Assembly: GCA_029893765.1 (NCBI GenBank)
Contig: JARXZD010000002.1
Location: 34,661-98,660, forward strand
Source: Bacilli bacterium PM5-9
GTDB lineage: Bacteria > Bacillota_I > Bacilli_A > JAJDGJ01
DNA: 64,000 nt
Reading direction: 5' to 3'
Shown here piece after piece: positions 39,204-46,735 of the stretch. Made by a program: the position numbers and the translations under genes. The notes below the pieces were generated by a model. That model was not told the origin of the DNA. It saw only the letters and a list, made by a program, of their open reading frames with translations, and made no database searches. The first letter of the stretch is position 1. Every line of letters starts with the position of its first letter.

Positions 39204-39252
39204 AACAATAGTAAACAATTAAAAAATGCTTATTGAAAGGAGTTAAATTGAC

Positions 39253-39480
39253 ATGTATAAATACGAATTACTTCACTATACAAGAAAAAATAAAAAGATA
39301 TCTTTAGATGAACTTGCTAAAAAACTTGGAATTTCGAAGAGTTATTTGTCATTAATTGAAAAAGGTTCACGTAAATTATCTTATGATCTTGCTGTTAAGA
39401 TTGCAGAATACCTAGAGACTACTCCTGATGAATTGTTTTTAGATGATCATACACTTAGTATTAAAGAAAATAATAATTAA
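39253..39480 (+). CDS. XRE-family transcriptional regulator (single HTH)
   Basis: A 75-residue protein that is almost only a Cro/CI-type helix-turn-helix: DELAKKLGISKSYLSLIEKG, then KLSYDLAVKIAEYLETTPDE. It could be a chromosomal regulator or a remnant of a mobile element; no phage or plasmid gene is near. It has its own strong promoter and terminator and AAAGGAG. Targets unknown. Confidence 0.9.
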   Translation: MYKYELLHYTRKNKKISLDELAKKLGISKSYLSLIEKGSRKLSYDLAVKIAEYLETTPDELFLDDHTLSIKENNN

Positions 39481-39512
39481 ATATAATTTAAAAAGAAATT
39501 AAGTTATATCAA

Positions 39513-39560
39513 TAAACAATATAACCATTATTATATTTTTGGTTCATATTGTTTTTTTAT
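39513..39560 (+). terminator. Terminator after the XRE gene
   Basis: AAACAATATAACC and GGTTCATATTGTTT arms (one bulge) around a T/A-rich loop, followed by T residues. Confidence 0.75.
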
Positions 39561-39585
39561 TAGATAGCTTTTATTAGAAAATATC

Positions 39586-39690
39586 TGTAAAATATGTTAT
39601 AATATTAATGGTAATAGTTTATCTTAAAGCTTTAGTAACTATACCATGTTCAAACAAAAGTTTGATTTATATTAAAGAACAAGGTGAAGT
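39586..39690 (+). promoter_or_regulatory. Promoter and structured 5' leader of the nuclease-like gene
   Basis: An extended -10 (TG-T-TATAAT at about 39596-39604; -35 TTAGAA is weak) is followed by about 90 bases of leader. The leader can fold into GGTAATAGTT with AACTATACC (long loop, one bulge) and then TTCAAAC-AAA-GTTTGA (39649-39665). Such structure is unusual in this gene-dense window and may control translation; the Shine-Dalgarno AAGGTGA follows. Confidence 0.5.
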
Positions 39691-39692
39691 AA

Positions 39693-40235
39693 ATGAAAAA
39701 TAAAATACCTATTGAAAAAAGGAAATATCGAATAAGTATTGTTGAATCAATGAAAGAAGATAAAGTTAAAAAATATGGTTTTGAAAAATCTTATTTTTTA
39801 TTTGAAAGATCAATCAATAAACTTCCTAAAGAAGGCGATAAAGCTGAATTAGAAGCAATAAAATACTTAAAAAAAAGAAATTTATTAAGTGATAATTATT
39901 CAACAAATCGTGTTATAACTTTACATTCAATTAGAATTGAAGCTGATATTATTGATTATGATAACAAAATTATCTATGAAACAAAGTCTCGAAAAACTGG
40001 TATTCAAGCAAAAATGGCAATCAAAAAAAAGTGGGCTATTTTTGAATATGATAAACATAAAACAAGATATGAAGATTTCTCTTTAGTAGGAATTGTTGTT
40101 TCAAATTATGATGATGGCATGAAAATAAAAGGTTTAGCACATTTTAATGATGCAACTTATGATAGAAGTAAAACAAAACTAAAATTTGATAAACACTTTA
40201 AGAAAATTGAATATTTAAGAACAGTAAAAAAATAA
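39693..40235 (+). CDS. PD-(D/E)XK nuclease-like protein, function unknown
   Basis: A 180-residue soluble protein. The central part resembles the restriction-endonuclease-like fold, with a candidate metal site: conserved acidic helix (KAELEAIKYLKKRNLL, residues 50-65), then Asp85 in RIEADIIDYD, and Glu96-x-Lys98 in KIIYETKSRKTG, the D...ExK signature. YraN-type (UPF0102) proteins have a similar layout. The basic C-terminal half (IKKKWAIFEYDKHKTR) may bind DNA. No methyltransferase or other defence gene lies nearby, so it looks like an orphan. I do not claim a substrate. Confidence 0.55.
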   Translation: MKNKIPIEKRKYRISIVESMKEDKVKKYGFEKSYFLFERSINKLPKEGDKAELEAIKYLKKRNLLSDNYSTNRVITLHSIRIEADIIDYDNKIIYETKSRKTGIQAKMAIKKKWAIFEYDKHKTRYEDFSLVGIVVSNYDDGMKIKGLAHFNDATYDRSKTKLKFDKHFKKIEYLRTVKK

Positions 40236-40260
40236 GGAGCCATTTGGCTCCTGTTTTATT
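40234..40260. terminator. Bidirectional terminator, nuclease-like gene and thiT
   Basis: AGGAGCC-ATTT-GGCTCCT with T-rich flanks on both strands, between the convergent genes. Confidence 0.8.
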
Positions 40261-40267
40261 TATCTGT

Positions 40268-40750
40268 CTATTTATTATAGACAGCTGATAATCTTGGGTT
40301 AATAATACTAAATACAATAATATTTAAAATGATTGTTGGAATAAAGAATGTAGCATTATACCCTATTGAAGCAATAAATGGTGTTTCAAAGAATACCATT
40401 CCTGAAACAACATAAGAAAACATTGCTAAAAGAGAACCAATACATAAATTTAAGTATCTATTTAATTTGAAAACTTGGCAAGTACATATTAGTAAAATTG
40501 GTAGATAGTAATCTAATACTACTTGAATTGGATTTAAAATATAACCACCAATTAATACTTGAAGAGTTGCTGTGACTATTGCAATAAAAACATTTGTTTT
40601 TAAATCATTATTAAATGCTGCAAAAAATAATGGCACTAAATATAAAGTAATACTACCTCCTTGAGGCATTTTAAATAATTCGAATTGTGATAATAAAAAT
40701 GCTAGTGCAGCTAATAATGCAATATTTACTATCTCTTTTGTTTTAAACAT
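40268..40750 (-). CDS. thiT: Thiamine ECF transporter substrate-binding protein ThiT
   Basis: A 160-residue membrane protein of about six helices, slightly shorter than usual ThiT (about 180). Characteristic stretches: FKMPQGGSITLYLVPLFF, GGYILNPIQVVLDYYLPI, and the conserved Trp/Tyr-type aromatic positions in the loops. It binds thiamine and pairs with a shared EcfAA'T energising module elsewhere. The TPP riboswitch directly upstream makes the assignment strong. Confidence 0.93.
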   Translation of the reverse strand: MFKTKEIVNIALLAALAFLLSQFELFKMPQGGSITLYLVPLFFAAFNNDLKTNVFIAIVTATLQVLIGGYILNPIQVVLDYYLPILLICTCQVFKLNRYLNLCIGSLLAMFSYVVSGMVFFETPFIASIGYNATFFIPTIILNIIVFSIINPRLSAVYNK

Positions 40751-40782
40751 CTTAATACATCTCCTTTTATTTTTTTTAAAAT

Positions 40783-40813
40783 AAAAAACACTAACTATTG
40801 TAGGTTAGTGTTA
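40783..40813 (-). terminator. Terminator of the TPP riboswitch (expression platform)
   Basis: Read on -, AACACTAAC and GTTAGTGTT arms, then T residues; it lies between the TPP aptamer and thiT and would stop transcription when TPP is bound. Confidence 0.8.
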
Positions 40814-40928
40814 TTGATTAAGATAACATGCTCCCTACGCTAGTCTTAACTAACAGGTTCTAAGGGTCAGGTTTTACCTTCTCAACTATTTCTAGTCCCC
40901 CCGCATAAATTAGTGCTATTCATTTTAT
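40814..40928 (-). ncRNA. TPP (THI-box) riboswitch controlling thiT
   Basis: Read on -, the THI-element core is present in order: GCGGGGGGACT, a GAGA-type segment (GTTGAGAAGG), ACCTGACCCTTAGAACCTG, and the closing GCGTAGGGAGCAT. Together these are diagnostic for the TPP aptamer. The downstream hairpin and T-run (40783-40813) form the expression platform, giving repression by thiamine diphosphate. Confidence 0.95.
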
Positions 40929-40934
40929 AAAAAT

Positions 40935-40963
40935 AGTATAACATTTTCTTATATAAAAATCAA
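40935..40963 (-). promoter_or_regulatory. thiT promoter
   Basis: Read on -: TTGATT (40958-40963), 17 bases, TATACT (40935-40940) with an extended TG; transcript start about 40928. Confidence 0.7.
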
Positions 40964-40964
40964 T

Positions 40965-41738
40965 TTATAATCTAATGACTTTTATTTCTCCTAGAGTTAC
41001 TTCACCCTTTAAAATTATCTTATTATACTCTAAATCTTCTATATCGTTATATGGTAACTTAATTTCTCCAAGGTTTGCTGATAGCTCATTAACAATAAAA
41101 GTATCTCTTGGAACAAATAACTTAATTGTTCCTAATCTTGAAAATAACTCAATTTCAGCTCCATTACTACTTAATGTAGCTTGATCTAAATAAATACTTA
41201 ATGAGCCTAATTCAACTCTGAAAATGCCCTTTTTTAAGTTCTTTGACCTAACAAATCTTGTTGAATCACATAGTGTTGCACTATATGTAATAACATCGTC
41301 TTCTATTTGTTGATCAGATTCATCAAAAATATTTGTTCTATTAGTACCTCTTTCGCGAAATTGCCCTTCTTTATAATCATGTCTATCATCATGATGATGG
41401 TATCTTGAATGTTCAAATCTATTATGTGTATAATAAACATTTTTTCGACCAAAAATCATTGAAAAACCAATTCCAAGTAGTATTGATACAAAAATAATTG
41501 TAAATGAATTGATATAGTCAAAACCAAGATACTCTTTATATAAAACAAAACCTAATCCAAGTGAGATAAAAATTCCAAAGAAATCTATTTTAAACAATGA
41601 TGCTAGTAATAACCATACTAATAAAAATGATAAAATAACTGTCAATGTACTAAAACCACCTATGTAATTTAATGAATTAAGAATTATAAAAATTGCTAAA
41701 ATAATTAATGCTAGTCCAAATGTAATGTTTTTTTTCAT
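40965..41738 (-). CDS. LiaF-like membrane protein
   Basis: A 257-residue protein: three or four N-terminal membrane helices (LiaF-TM-like), a polar His-rich linker (FEHSRYHHHDDRHDY, about residues 108-122), and a C-terminal beta-rich domain of the LiaF C-terminal type (GSLSIYLDQATLSSNG, then FSRLGTIKLFVPRD, and GEVTLGEIKVIRL). In Bacillus LiaF restrains the LiaRS response to lipid-II antibiotics. Here the partner is a LytTR regulator whose gene overlaps this one, an arrangement also seen in other Firmicutes. It may sense envelope stress; the linker might bind metal. Confidence 0.8.
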   Translation of the reverse strand: MKKNITFGLALIILAIFIILNSLNYIGGFSTLTVILSFLLVWLLLASLFKIDFFGIFISLGLGFVLYKEYLGFDYINSFTIIFVSILLGIGFSMIFGRKNVYYTHNRFEHSRYHHHDDRHDYKEGQFRERGTNRTNIFDESDQQIEDDVITYSATLCDSTRFVRSKNLKKGIFRVELGSLSIYLDQATLSSNGAEIELFSRLGTIKLFVPRDTFIVNELSANLGEIKLPYNDIEDLEYNKIILKGEVTLGEIKVIRL

Positions 41739-42193
41739 AATCTGCTCCTTTCTAAAAGCTTTTCTTTTAATAGTTTATAATAACGACGAGATACATATAC
41801 TTCTTTTTTACAACCATCGAATTGTACTAATGATGTTGAACTTAATTTTTTCTCAATTGAATAAACATAAGAAACATTAATAATTGTTGATTTTGATATT
41901 CTCATAAAAGTAATAGGTAATCTGTCTTCTAATTCATACAAACGTAACTTACATTGAAATGCAAAGTCTTTTGTATGAGCATACACATTTTCTAATTCTG
42001 TTTCGAAAAAAAGAATATCTTTAATATTTATAATATATTCTTTATTATCATCATAAAGTATTAAGCAATTATTATTGCTTTGTTTACTATTAAGCAATTC
42101 ATAGATTTGTTTAACATCATCATTAAATTCTTTTGCTCTTACAACAACTTCATCAGTTTCAATGGCATGATCAATATCTAACCGAATTTTCAT
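41735..42193 (-). CDS. LytTR-domain transcriptional regulator
   Basis: A 152-residue protein with an N-terminal helical/strand segment and a C-terminal LytTR DNA-binding domain: IINIKDILFFETELENVYAH, FMRISKSTIINVSYVYSIE, and VYVSRRYYKLLKEKL. It lacks a receiver domain, so it is not a classical two-component regulator; the membrane partner encoded next (overlap ATGA) is likely to control it. Two direct repeats upstream fit LytTR boxes, so it may control its own operon. Confidence 0.9.
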   Translation of the reverse strand: MKIRLDIDHAIETDEVVVRAKEFNDDVKQIYELLNSKQSNNNCLILYDDNKEYIINIKDILFFETELENVYAHTKDFAFQCKLRLYELEDRLPITFMRISKSTIINVSYVYSIEKKLSSTSLVQFDGCKKEVYVSRRYYKLLKEKLLERSRL

Positions 42194-42210
42194 TATCTCA
42201 CCTCACAAAT

Positions 42211-42239
42211 ATTATAACTATATAATTTTATCATGTATA
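42211..42239 (-). promoter_or_regulatory. Promoter of the LytTR/LiaF-like operon
   Basis: Read on -: TATACA (42234-42239), 17 bases, TATAAT (42211-42216). Confidence 0.6.
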
Positions 42240-42246
42240 GGTGTTT

Positions 42247-42278
42247 AAAGTAAGTGGTTGTTTTTTAAAAGTAAATGG
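42247..42278. promoter_or_regulatory. Tandem direct repeats, candidate LytTR binding boxes
   Basis: AAAGTAAGTGG (42247-42257) and AAAGTAAATGG (42268-42278), ten of eleven bases identical, 21 bases from start to start, that is two helical turns. LytTR regulators bind imperfect direct repeats with just this spacing, and the pair lies directly upstream of the -35 of the lytTR promoter. Confidence 0.65.
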
Positions 42279-42332
42279 TAAAATAACTAATCCTAACAAT
42301 ACTATTTAATATAATGATTAATAGACTAGCAC

Positions 42333-42361
42333 AAAAAAAGATTGCCTATAAGACAATCTTA
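42333..42361 (-). terminator. Terminator after the EetB-like gene
   Basis: Read on -, AAGATTG and CAATCTT arms around a short loop, followed by T residues; overlaps the end of the gene. Confidence 0.75.
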
Positions 42362-42852
42362 TCCATAATTTTAATAATAAACTTAGCACTTAATGCAACT
42401 AAATATCCAGTTATAACACCACTTATTAGTAAATATGGCATATAGTAAAAGAATACATTTGATTGATATAAGAATGAAACTATTATTATTTGAAAGATAT
42501 TAAAAACAACAGCTTGAATCATTGATATTCCAAAAATTGATAATTTCTCTATTTTTAAAACAAAATATAAAATAAGCATACTGCACACACTACTAAATAT
42601 AGCAATTGTAAATGGTATTGAAAATAATAATCCTGTTACTAAATTAGCTAGTATTACTCTTAAAACATTTACTAAAAACATTTCTTTATATCCAAAATAA
42701 TATAAAATAAATATCGTTGAAATATTAGCAAGGCCCATTTTTATTCCTGGAATAATAAAAAATGAAAAAACTACATTTTCTACAATATTTAATATTATAG
42801 CTAAAGCAAGAAATAAACTTAAAACAACAATTTTTTTCGTATTAGACATCAT
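42346..42852 (-). CDS. Gx transporter/EetB-like membrane protein
   Basis: A 168-residue membrane protein with about five helices, of the Gx transporter/heptaprenyl-diphosphate-synthase component I family (ALAIILNIVENVV, then FFIIPGIKMGLANISTIF, and GYKEMFLVNVLRVILANL). From memory, this family includes EetB of the Listeria flavin-based extracellular electron transfer locus. The ATG overlaps the stop of the NusG-II gene (ATGA). Its role here is inferred from the trio with apbE. Confidence 0.78.
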   Translation of the reverse strand: MMSNTKKIVVLSLFLALAIILNIVENVVFSFFIIPGIKMGLANISTIFILYYFGYKEMFLVNVLRVILANLVTGLLFSIPFTIAIFSSVCSMLILYFVLKIEKLSIFGISMIQAVVFNIFQIIIVSFLYQSNVFFYYMPYLLISGVITGYLVALSAKFIIKIMDKIVL

Positions 42853-43238
42853 TTGATAAACACATCCACTTCATCATTAGCTTCACTATTTTCAATTTTT
42901 ATATAAAGATTGTTAGGTAAACAGACAATCGGATTAATTGTTGAATTAGACCAGCCCTGAATTGAACAGATATTATTTCTTGATGTTTCATTAATAACTC
43001 TTATTTTTCCATCTTTCTTTTCAATTTTAACTAAGCCATTTGTAGCTTCAATTTCAAAAAACTCTTGTTTATTATCATTTAAATCAAATGTATGAACAAT
43101 ATTATTTTCATAATAAACTTTACCAACCTTAGCAACACTATCATTATTTTTTGAAAGAACAAACACCAACAAAGCAAAAGCAATAATAATTGTTAAAATT
43201 GTCAAAATGATATCGTATTTATTTAATTTCAACTGCAT
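42849..43238 (-). CDS. NusG domain II-containing (EetA-like) protein
   Basis: A 129-residue protein with one N-terminal membrane helix (YDIILTILTIIIAFALLVFVL) and an extracytoplasmic beta domain of the NusG domain II type (EFFEIEATNGLVKIEKKDGK, then NNICSIQGWSNSTINPIVCL with two Cys). Proteins of this kind adjoin ApbE and Gx transporters in Firmicutes (EetA, from memory). The start overlaps the apbE end by 20 bases with AAGGG upstream. Confidence 0.8.
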   Translation of the reverse strand: MQLKLNKYDIILTILTIIIAFALLVFVLSKNNDSVAKVGKVYYENNIVHTFDLNDNKQEFFEIEATNGLVKIEKKDGKIRVINETSRNNICSIQGWSNSTINPIVCLPNNLYIKIENSEANDEVDVFIK

Positions 43239-44235
43239 CTTTTAGCCCTTCACTTATCGTAATTTTATCATTTTTATCAATAACAACATATTCAAATGAA
43301 AATTGTTTTGATAAAACATCAATATCCTTTAAATCAAGCATAAAACACTCTGTACTCAAATAATCAGCCATTAAACCATCACCTAATATAATTGTTACTG
43401 ACTTATTAATATTTGCTGGTTTCAAAGTATCAGAATCAATAATGTGATTATACTTTATACCATCTATAATGTAATATCTTTGATAATCTCCTGATGTTAC
43501 AATATTTGTGTTACTTTCCTTAATGATAACTTTATAATTACTTGGATCATTTGGATTAGCAATACCAATACTATAATCTTTTTTATTATCCTTTTTACCT
43601 ATTAATACAACATTACCACCAGCATTTATAATACCAGATTTCATTCCTTTTTCTTCTAATTGTCTTGCGATTATGCTACTTGTATATCCTTTTGCAACAC
43701 TTCCAACATCAATTTTTGCACAGGCTTTTTTTAAATATACACTTTTTTCATTATAATTTAAAACAATATTATCAATATTAGTACACTTATTCAATTTATT
43801 TAATTTACTTAAACTTGGATTTTTAATATCCTTATTTTTCTCATACTCATCCATAATTTTCTTATATTCTAAAATTACAGGTGCTAGTGCAATATTATTT
43901 TTTTGTTTAGTATCAAGATACATTTTTTTAGATTTTTCAATTAAATTAAATAATTCATCATCAACAACCACAGCTTTTTTGCCTGCATTATCATTAATTG
44001 TTTTTACATTATTTATTTTAGAATAATTGTTATATGCATCAAAAAGCTTGTGATACTTTTCAAAACTTGTTTTAGTAAACTTATAATATTCATCAAACTC
44101 ACTCTCACTATTTGTATATGAAGTAAATTCAATATATGTATCAAACGACAAAAAAGACTCAGAATGTTTTTCTAAGTTTGCTTGACAACCAAATATGAAT
44201 AATAAACTAAATAAGAATAATATTTTCTTTTTCAT
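43219..44235 (-). CDS. apbE: FAD:protein FMN transferase, ApbE-like lipoprotein
   Basis: A 338-residue ApbE with a lipoprotein signal (FSLLFIFGC, lipidated Cys). It attaches FMN covalently to Thr or Ser of extracytoplasmic flavoproteins. Visible elements: the DVGSVAKGYTSSIIAR helix, the NAGGNVVLIG loop, and the late ADYLSTECFMLD metal-site helix. No FMN-binding-domain substrate protein is encoded in the window. First gene of the apbE/eetA/eetB-like trio; AGGAG precedes its ATG, only about 10 bases after the 6S-like RNA T-run. Confidence 0.9.
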   Translation of the reverse strand: MKKKILFLFSLLFIFGCQANLEKHSESFLSFDTYIEFTSYTNSESEFDEYYKFTKTSFEKYHKLFDAYNNYSKINNVKTINDNAGKKAVVVDDELFNLIEKSKKMYLDTKQKNNIALAPVILEYKKIMDEYEKNKDIKNPSLSKLNKLNKCTNIDNIVLNYNEKSVYLKKACAKIDVGSVAKGYTSSIIARQLEEKGMKSGIINAGGNVVLIGKKDNKKDYSIGIANPNDPSNYKVIIKESNTNIVTSGDYQRYYIIDGIKYNHIIDSDTLKPANINKSVTIILGDGLMADYLSTECFMLDLKDIDVLSKQFSFEYVVIDKNDKITISEGLKDAVEIK

Positions 44236-44250
44236 ATTACACTCCTAAAT

Positions 44251-44400
44251 AAAAAAGTTAAAGGACAAAAGATAAATCCCGAATTTATTCAGGTGGGTAC
44301 ACTGCAAAATACTTTAGGCTCCTTATAAATAAGTTTGCACACTATACTTTGACGCATGTTCCCTATATCTTAATTTGAGGAATTTTTTATGTCCCTTAAC
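44251..44400 (-). ncRNA. ssrS: Candidate 6S RNA (or unclassified structured leader of apbE)
   Basis: Read on -, the RNA would start at an 11-base stem (GTTAAGGGACA with TGTCCTTTAAC at the 3' end), continue through a long unpaired bubble, then an imperfect rod: GGGAACATGC with GCAGTGTACCC, CAAAGTAT with GTATTTTG, and a small end hairpin. The 3' side of the bubble holds ACCTGAATAAATTCGGG, a short hairpin placed like the one in E. coli 6S. A closing stem, large central bubble and rod are the 6S plan. Length about 150 is shorter than the usual 180-200. The 3' stem runs into six T residues. The alternative is a cis-acting leader of apbE. Confidence 0.55.
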
Positions 44401-44406
44401 ATCTTA

Positions 44407-44415
44407 ATTATACCA
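44407..44415 (-). promoter_or_regulatory. Extended -10 promoter of the 6S-like RNA
   Basis: Read on -, TGG-TATAAT (-10 at 44407-44412), 6-7 bases before the first base of the predicted closing stem. The -35 is weak. It lies just after the ruvB stop. Confidence 0.65.
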
Positions 44416-44430
44416 TATTTCTCAATTAAT

Positions 44431-45426
44431 TTATGTCTTTTTAATTATATTTTTATAATGAACATAACCCTCATCACTAACAACACGACCACGCTGAGTT
44501 CTTTTTAATAATTTCTTTTGTAAAAGGTATGGTTCGTAAACATCTTCAATAGTTTGAGATTCTTCACCAATAGTTGCTGCAAGTGATTCCAATCCTACTG
44601 GACCACCATTAAATGATTCAATAATACAAGAAATTATTTTATGATCAATAAAATCTAAACCTAACTCATCAATGCCCAAAGCACTTAATGCCTCAACAAC
44701 AACTTCCTTGTTTATTTTAGAATTATTTTTAACTTGAGCAAAGTCTCTAACTCTTTTTAAAATTCTATTAGCAATTCTTGGTGTGCCACGAGAACGAATT
44801 GCTAAATCAATAATCGCATCTTCATCAATACTAGCTTCTAAAACACGACATGTTCTAACAATAATTTGTGATAGTTCTTCATCACTATAATAATCTAGTC
44901 TTTCAACAACTCCAAAACGATCTCGTAATGGTGCTGATAAATCACCTGCTCTTGTTGTTGCCCCTACTAAAGTAAATGGTGCTAAATCAACTCTAATTGA
45001 ACGTGATGATTCTTCTTTTCCAACTATAATATCAATACAAAAATCCTCTAATGCTGAATATAAAACTTCTTCAATATTTTTAGAAAGACGATGTATTTCA
45101 TCAATGAACAAAACATCACCTGGTTGTAATCCAGTTAGTAAAGCAGCTAAATCACCTGTTTTTTCAATGGCAGGACCACTTGTATATTTGATTGAACCTT
45201 GCATCTCATTAGCAATTATCGTTGCTAGTGTTGTTTTCCCTAAGCCAGGAGGACCAAATAATAAAACATGATCTAATACTTCATTTCGAGAACGTGCAGC
45301 TTCAATATAAACTTTCAAATTATTTTTAATTGTAGTTTGTCCAATATATTCACTTAAATATTGAGGACGTAATAATAAGTCTTGTGTTTCTTCAAATGTT
45401 TCTTCTTCATCAAAGATTCTATTCAT
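44431..45426 (-). CDS. ruvB: Holliday junction helicase motor RuvB
   Basis: A 331-residue AAA+ ATPase: start [20 protein letters not shown], Walker [10 protein letters not shown], Walker [12 protein letters not shown], arginine finger region [14 protein letters not shown], and C-terminal winged helix [16 protein letters not shown]. It drives branch migration with RuvA. Last gene of the long rplU-ruvB transcript. Confidence 0.98.
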   Translation of the reverse strand: MNRIFDEEETFEETQDLLLRPQYLSEYIGQTTIKNNLKVYIEAARSRNEVLDHVLLFGPPGLGKTTLATIIANEMQGSIKYTSGPAIEKTGDLAALLTGLQPGDVLFIDEIHRLSKNIEEVLYSALEDFCIDIIVGKEESSRSIRVDLAPFTLVGATTRAGDLSAPLRDRFGVVERLDYYSDEELSQIIVRTCRVLEASIDEDAIIDLAIRSRGTPRIANRILKRVRDFAQVKNNSKINKEVVVEALSALGIDELGLDFIDHKIISCIIESFNGGPVGLESLAATIGEESQTIEDVYEPYLLQKKLLKRTQRGRVVSDEGYVHYKNIIKKT

Positions 45427-45435
45427 TTATCTCAC

Positions 45436-45990
45436 CTACTTTAACAATAATTGTAATCCTAGTTTAATATATTCTTCTGTACTTAATTTTTCTTTATTTA
45501 ATTCTTTTTCAATTTTTTTAATTTCATTATCTTTATACCCTAGAGCACTTAGTGCTTCTAATGCATCACTTAAATCTGTATTAATATTAGTACTATCAAC
45601 AACAAACTTACCTTTTAAGTCTAAAACAATTTGACTAGCACTTTTTAGTCCAATTCCAGGTATTTTCTTTATAAAAGTAATATCTTCATTATCAATAGCT
45701 TCAATAAGTTTAACATAATTTATGCTTGAAAGAATTGAGATTGCTGTTTTAGGACCAACACCCTTAACAGAAATAAGTTTTAAAAACAATTCTTTTTGGG
45801 CTAGTTCTTTAAAGCCAAATAAAACTAATTGATCCTCTTTAACATGAGTATAGATAAATAATTCAACTTGATCATTTATTTTATATTCATAAGGTAATGG
45901 AGTTAAGACATGATACCCTACATCATGAACATCAACAATTAAACTATCTTTATTAATCATTAAAATATTACCTTTTAAAAAACCAATCAT
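45436..45990 (-). CDS. ruvA: Holliday junction branch migration protein RuvA
   Basis: A 184-residue RuvA: OB fold (MIGFLKGNILMINKDSLIVD), two helix-hairpin-helix motifs (LISVKGVGPKTAISIL, FIKKIPGIGLKSASQIVLDL), and a C-terminal domain binding RuvB (ALEALSALGYKDNEI). It holds the four-way junction. The ATG overlaps the nadE stop by 4 bases. Confidence 0.97.
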   Translation of the reverse strand: MIGFLKGNILMINKDSLIVDVHDVGYHVLTPLPYEYKINDQVELFIYTHVKEDQLVLFGFKELAQKELFLKLISVKGVGPKTAISILSSINYVKLIEAIDNEDITFIKKIPGIGLKSASQIVLDLKGKFVVDSTNINTDLSDALEALSALGYKDNEIKKIEKELNKEKLSTEEYIKLGLQLLLK

Positions 45991-46727
45991 TTTATCTCAC
46001 TTACTTTCTTTGTTGGATAAGCAATACCATTTCTTTTATGATTGCTACTATTATGTAAAAAATCTATTCTTTGTTTTGCATTTTCACTTACTTTTTCATT
46101 ATTTAAATATGCTTCAAGTTCTTGATAACTAACTTGCATTTCTTCTTCATCAGTTTGATTATCTATTAGACCAGCTGAAGGAGGTTTATTTATAATCTCA
46201 TCATTTATTTTAAAATAGTGAGCTAATTCATAAACTTGTGTTTTAGTTAATTGAATTAATGGTGCAATATCAACACCACCATCACCATACTTTGTGAAAT
46301 AGCCAGTATACCATTCACACGCATTATCAGTTCCACATACTAAATAACCATAATTTTGAGCGATAGCATATAATGTTGTCATTCTAAGTCTTGCCTTTGT
46401 ATTAGCTTTTGCTAATTGAAAACTACTTGTTTCATTTATTTCTAATGAAATTTGATGAACTAATTTGTCATATACATTATCTAAATCAACTATTTTATAA
46501 TCTAGCATACAATCTTTAACAACACAAAGTCCATGCTCAACATCTTCATCACTAGAATAACAAGGCAAGATTAAACCAAGGCTATTATCTGGAAATGCTA
46601 ATTTAACTAAATTAGCAACCACAGCAGAATCAATTCCACCACTTATTCCAACAATTAAACCCTTAGCATTTGCTTCATTAACTCTATCTTGTAACCATTT
46701 TACTAGATAATTTACATAATTTTCCAT
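45987..46727 (-). CDS. nadE: NH3-dependent NAD+ synthetase
   Basis: A 246-residue enzyme amidating nicotinic acid adenine dinucleotide to NAD+ with ammonia. PP-loop ATP-binding motif GISGGIDSAVVANL; the conserved CGTDNACEWYTGYFTKYGDG stretch follows. There is no N-terminal glutaminase domain, so free ammonia is the likely nitrogen source. Its place between obg and ruvA is unusual compared with the model Firmicutes. Confidence 0.95.
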   Translation of the reverse strand: MENYVNYLVKWLQDRVNEANAKGLIVGISGGIDSAVVANLVKLAFPDNSLGLILPCYSSDEDVEHGLCVVKDCMLDYKIVDLDNVYDKLVHQISLEINETSSFQLAKANTKARLRMTTLYAIAQNYGYLVCGTDNACEWYTGYFTKYGDGGVDIAPLIQLTKTQVYELAHYFKINDEIINKPPSAGLIDNQTDEEEMQVSYQELEAYLNNEKVSENAKQRIDFLHNSSNHKRNGIAYPTKKVSEIK

Positions 46728-46735
46728 TTTTTCAC

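Noticed and set aside
24000..41000. A CRISPR array or phage remnant
   Set aside because: No regular spaced repeats, cas genes, or phage structural genes are seen. The XRE gene at 39253 has no phage neighbours.
44251..44400. FMN riboswitch or M-box upstream of apbE
   Set aside because: Neither the FMN-element conserved blocks nor the M-box core could be found in the RNA; its rod and bubble shape favours 6S.
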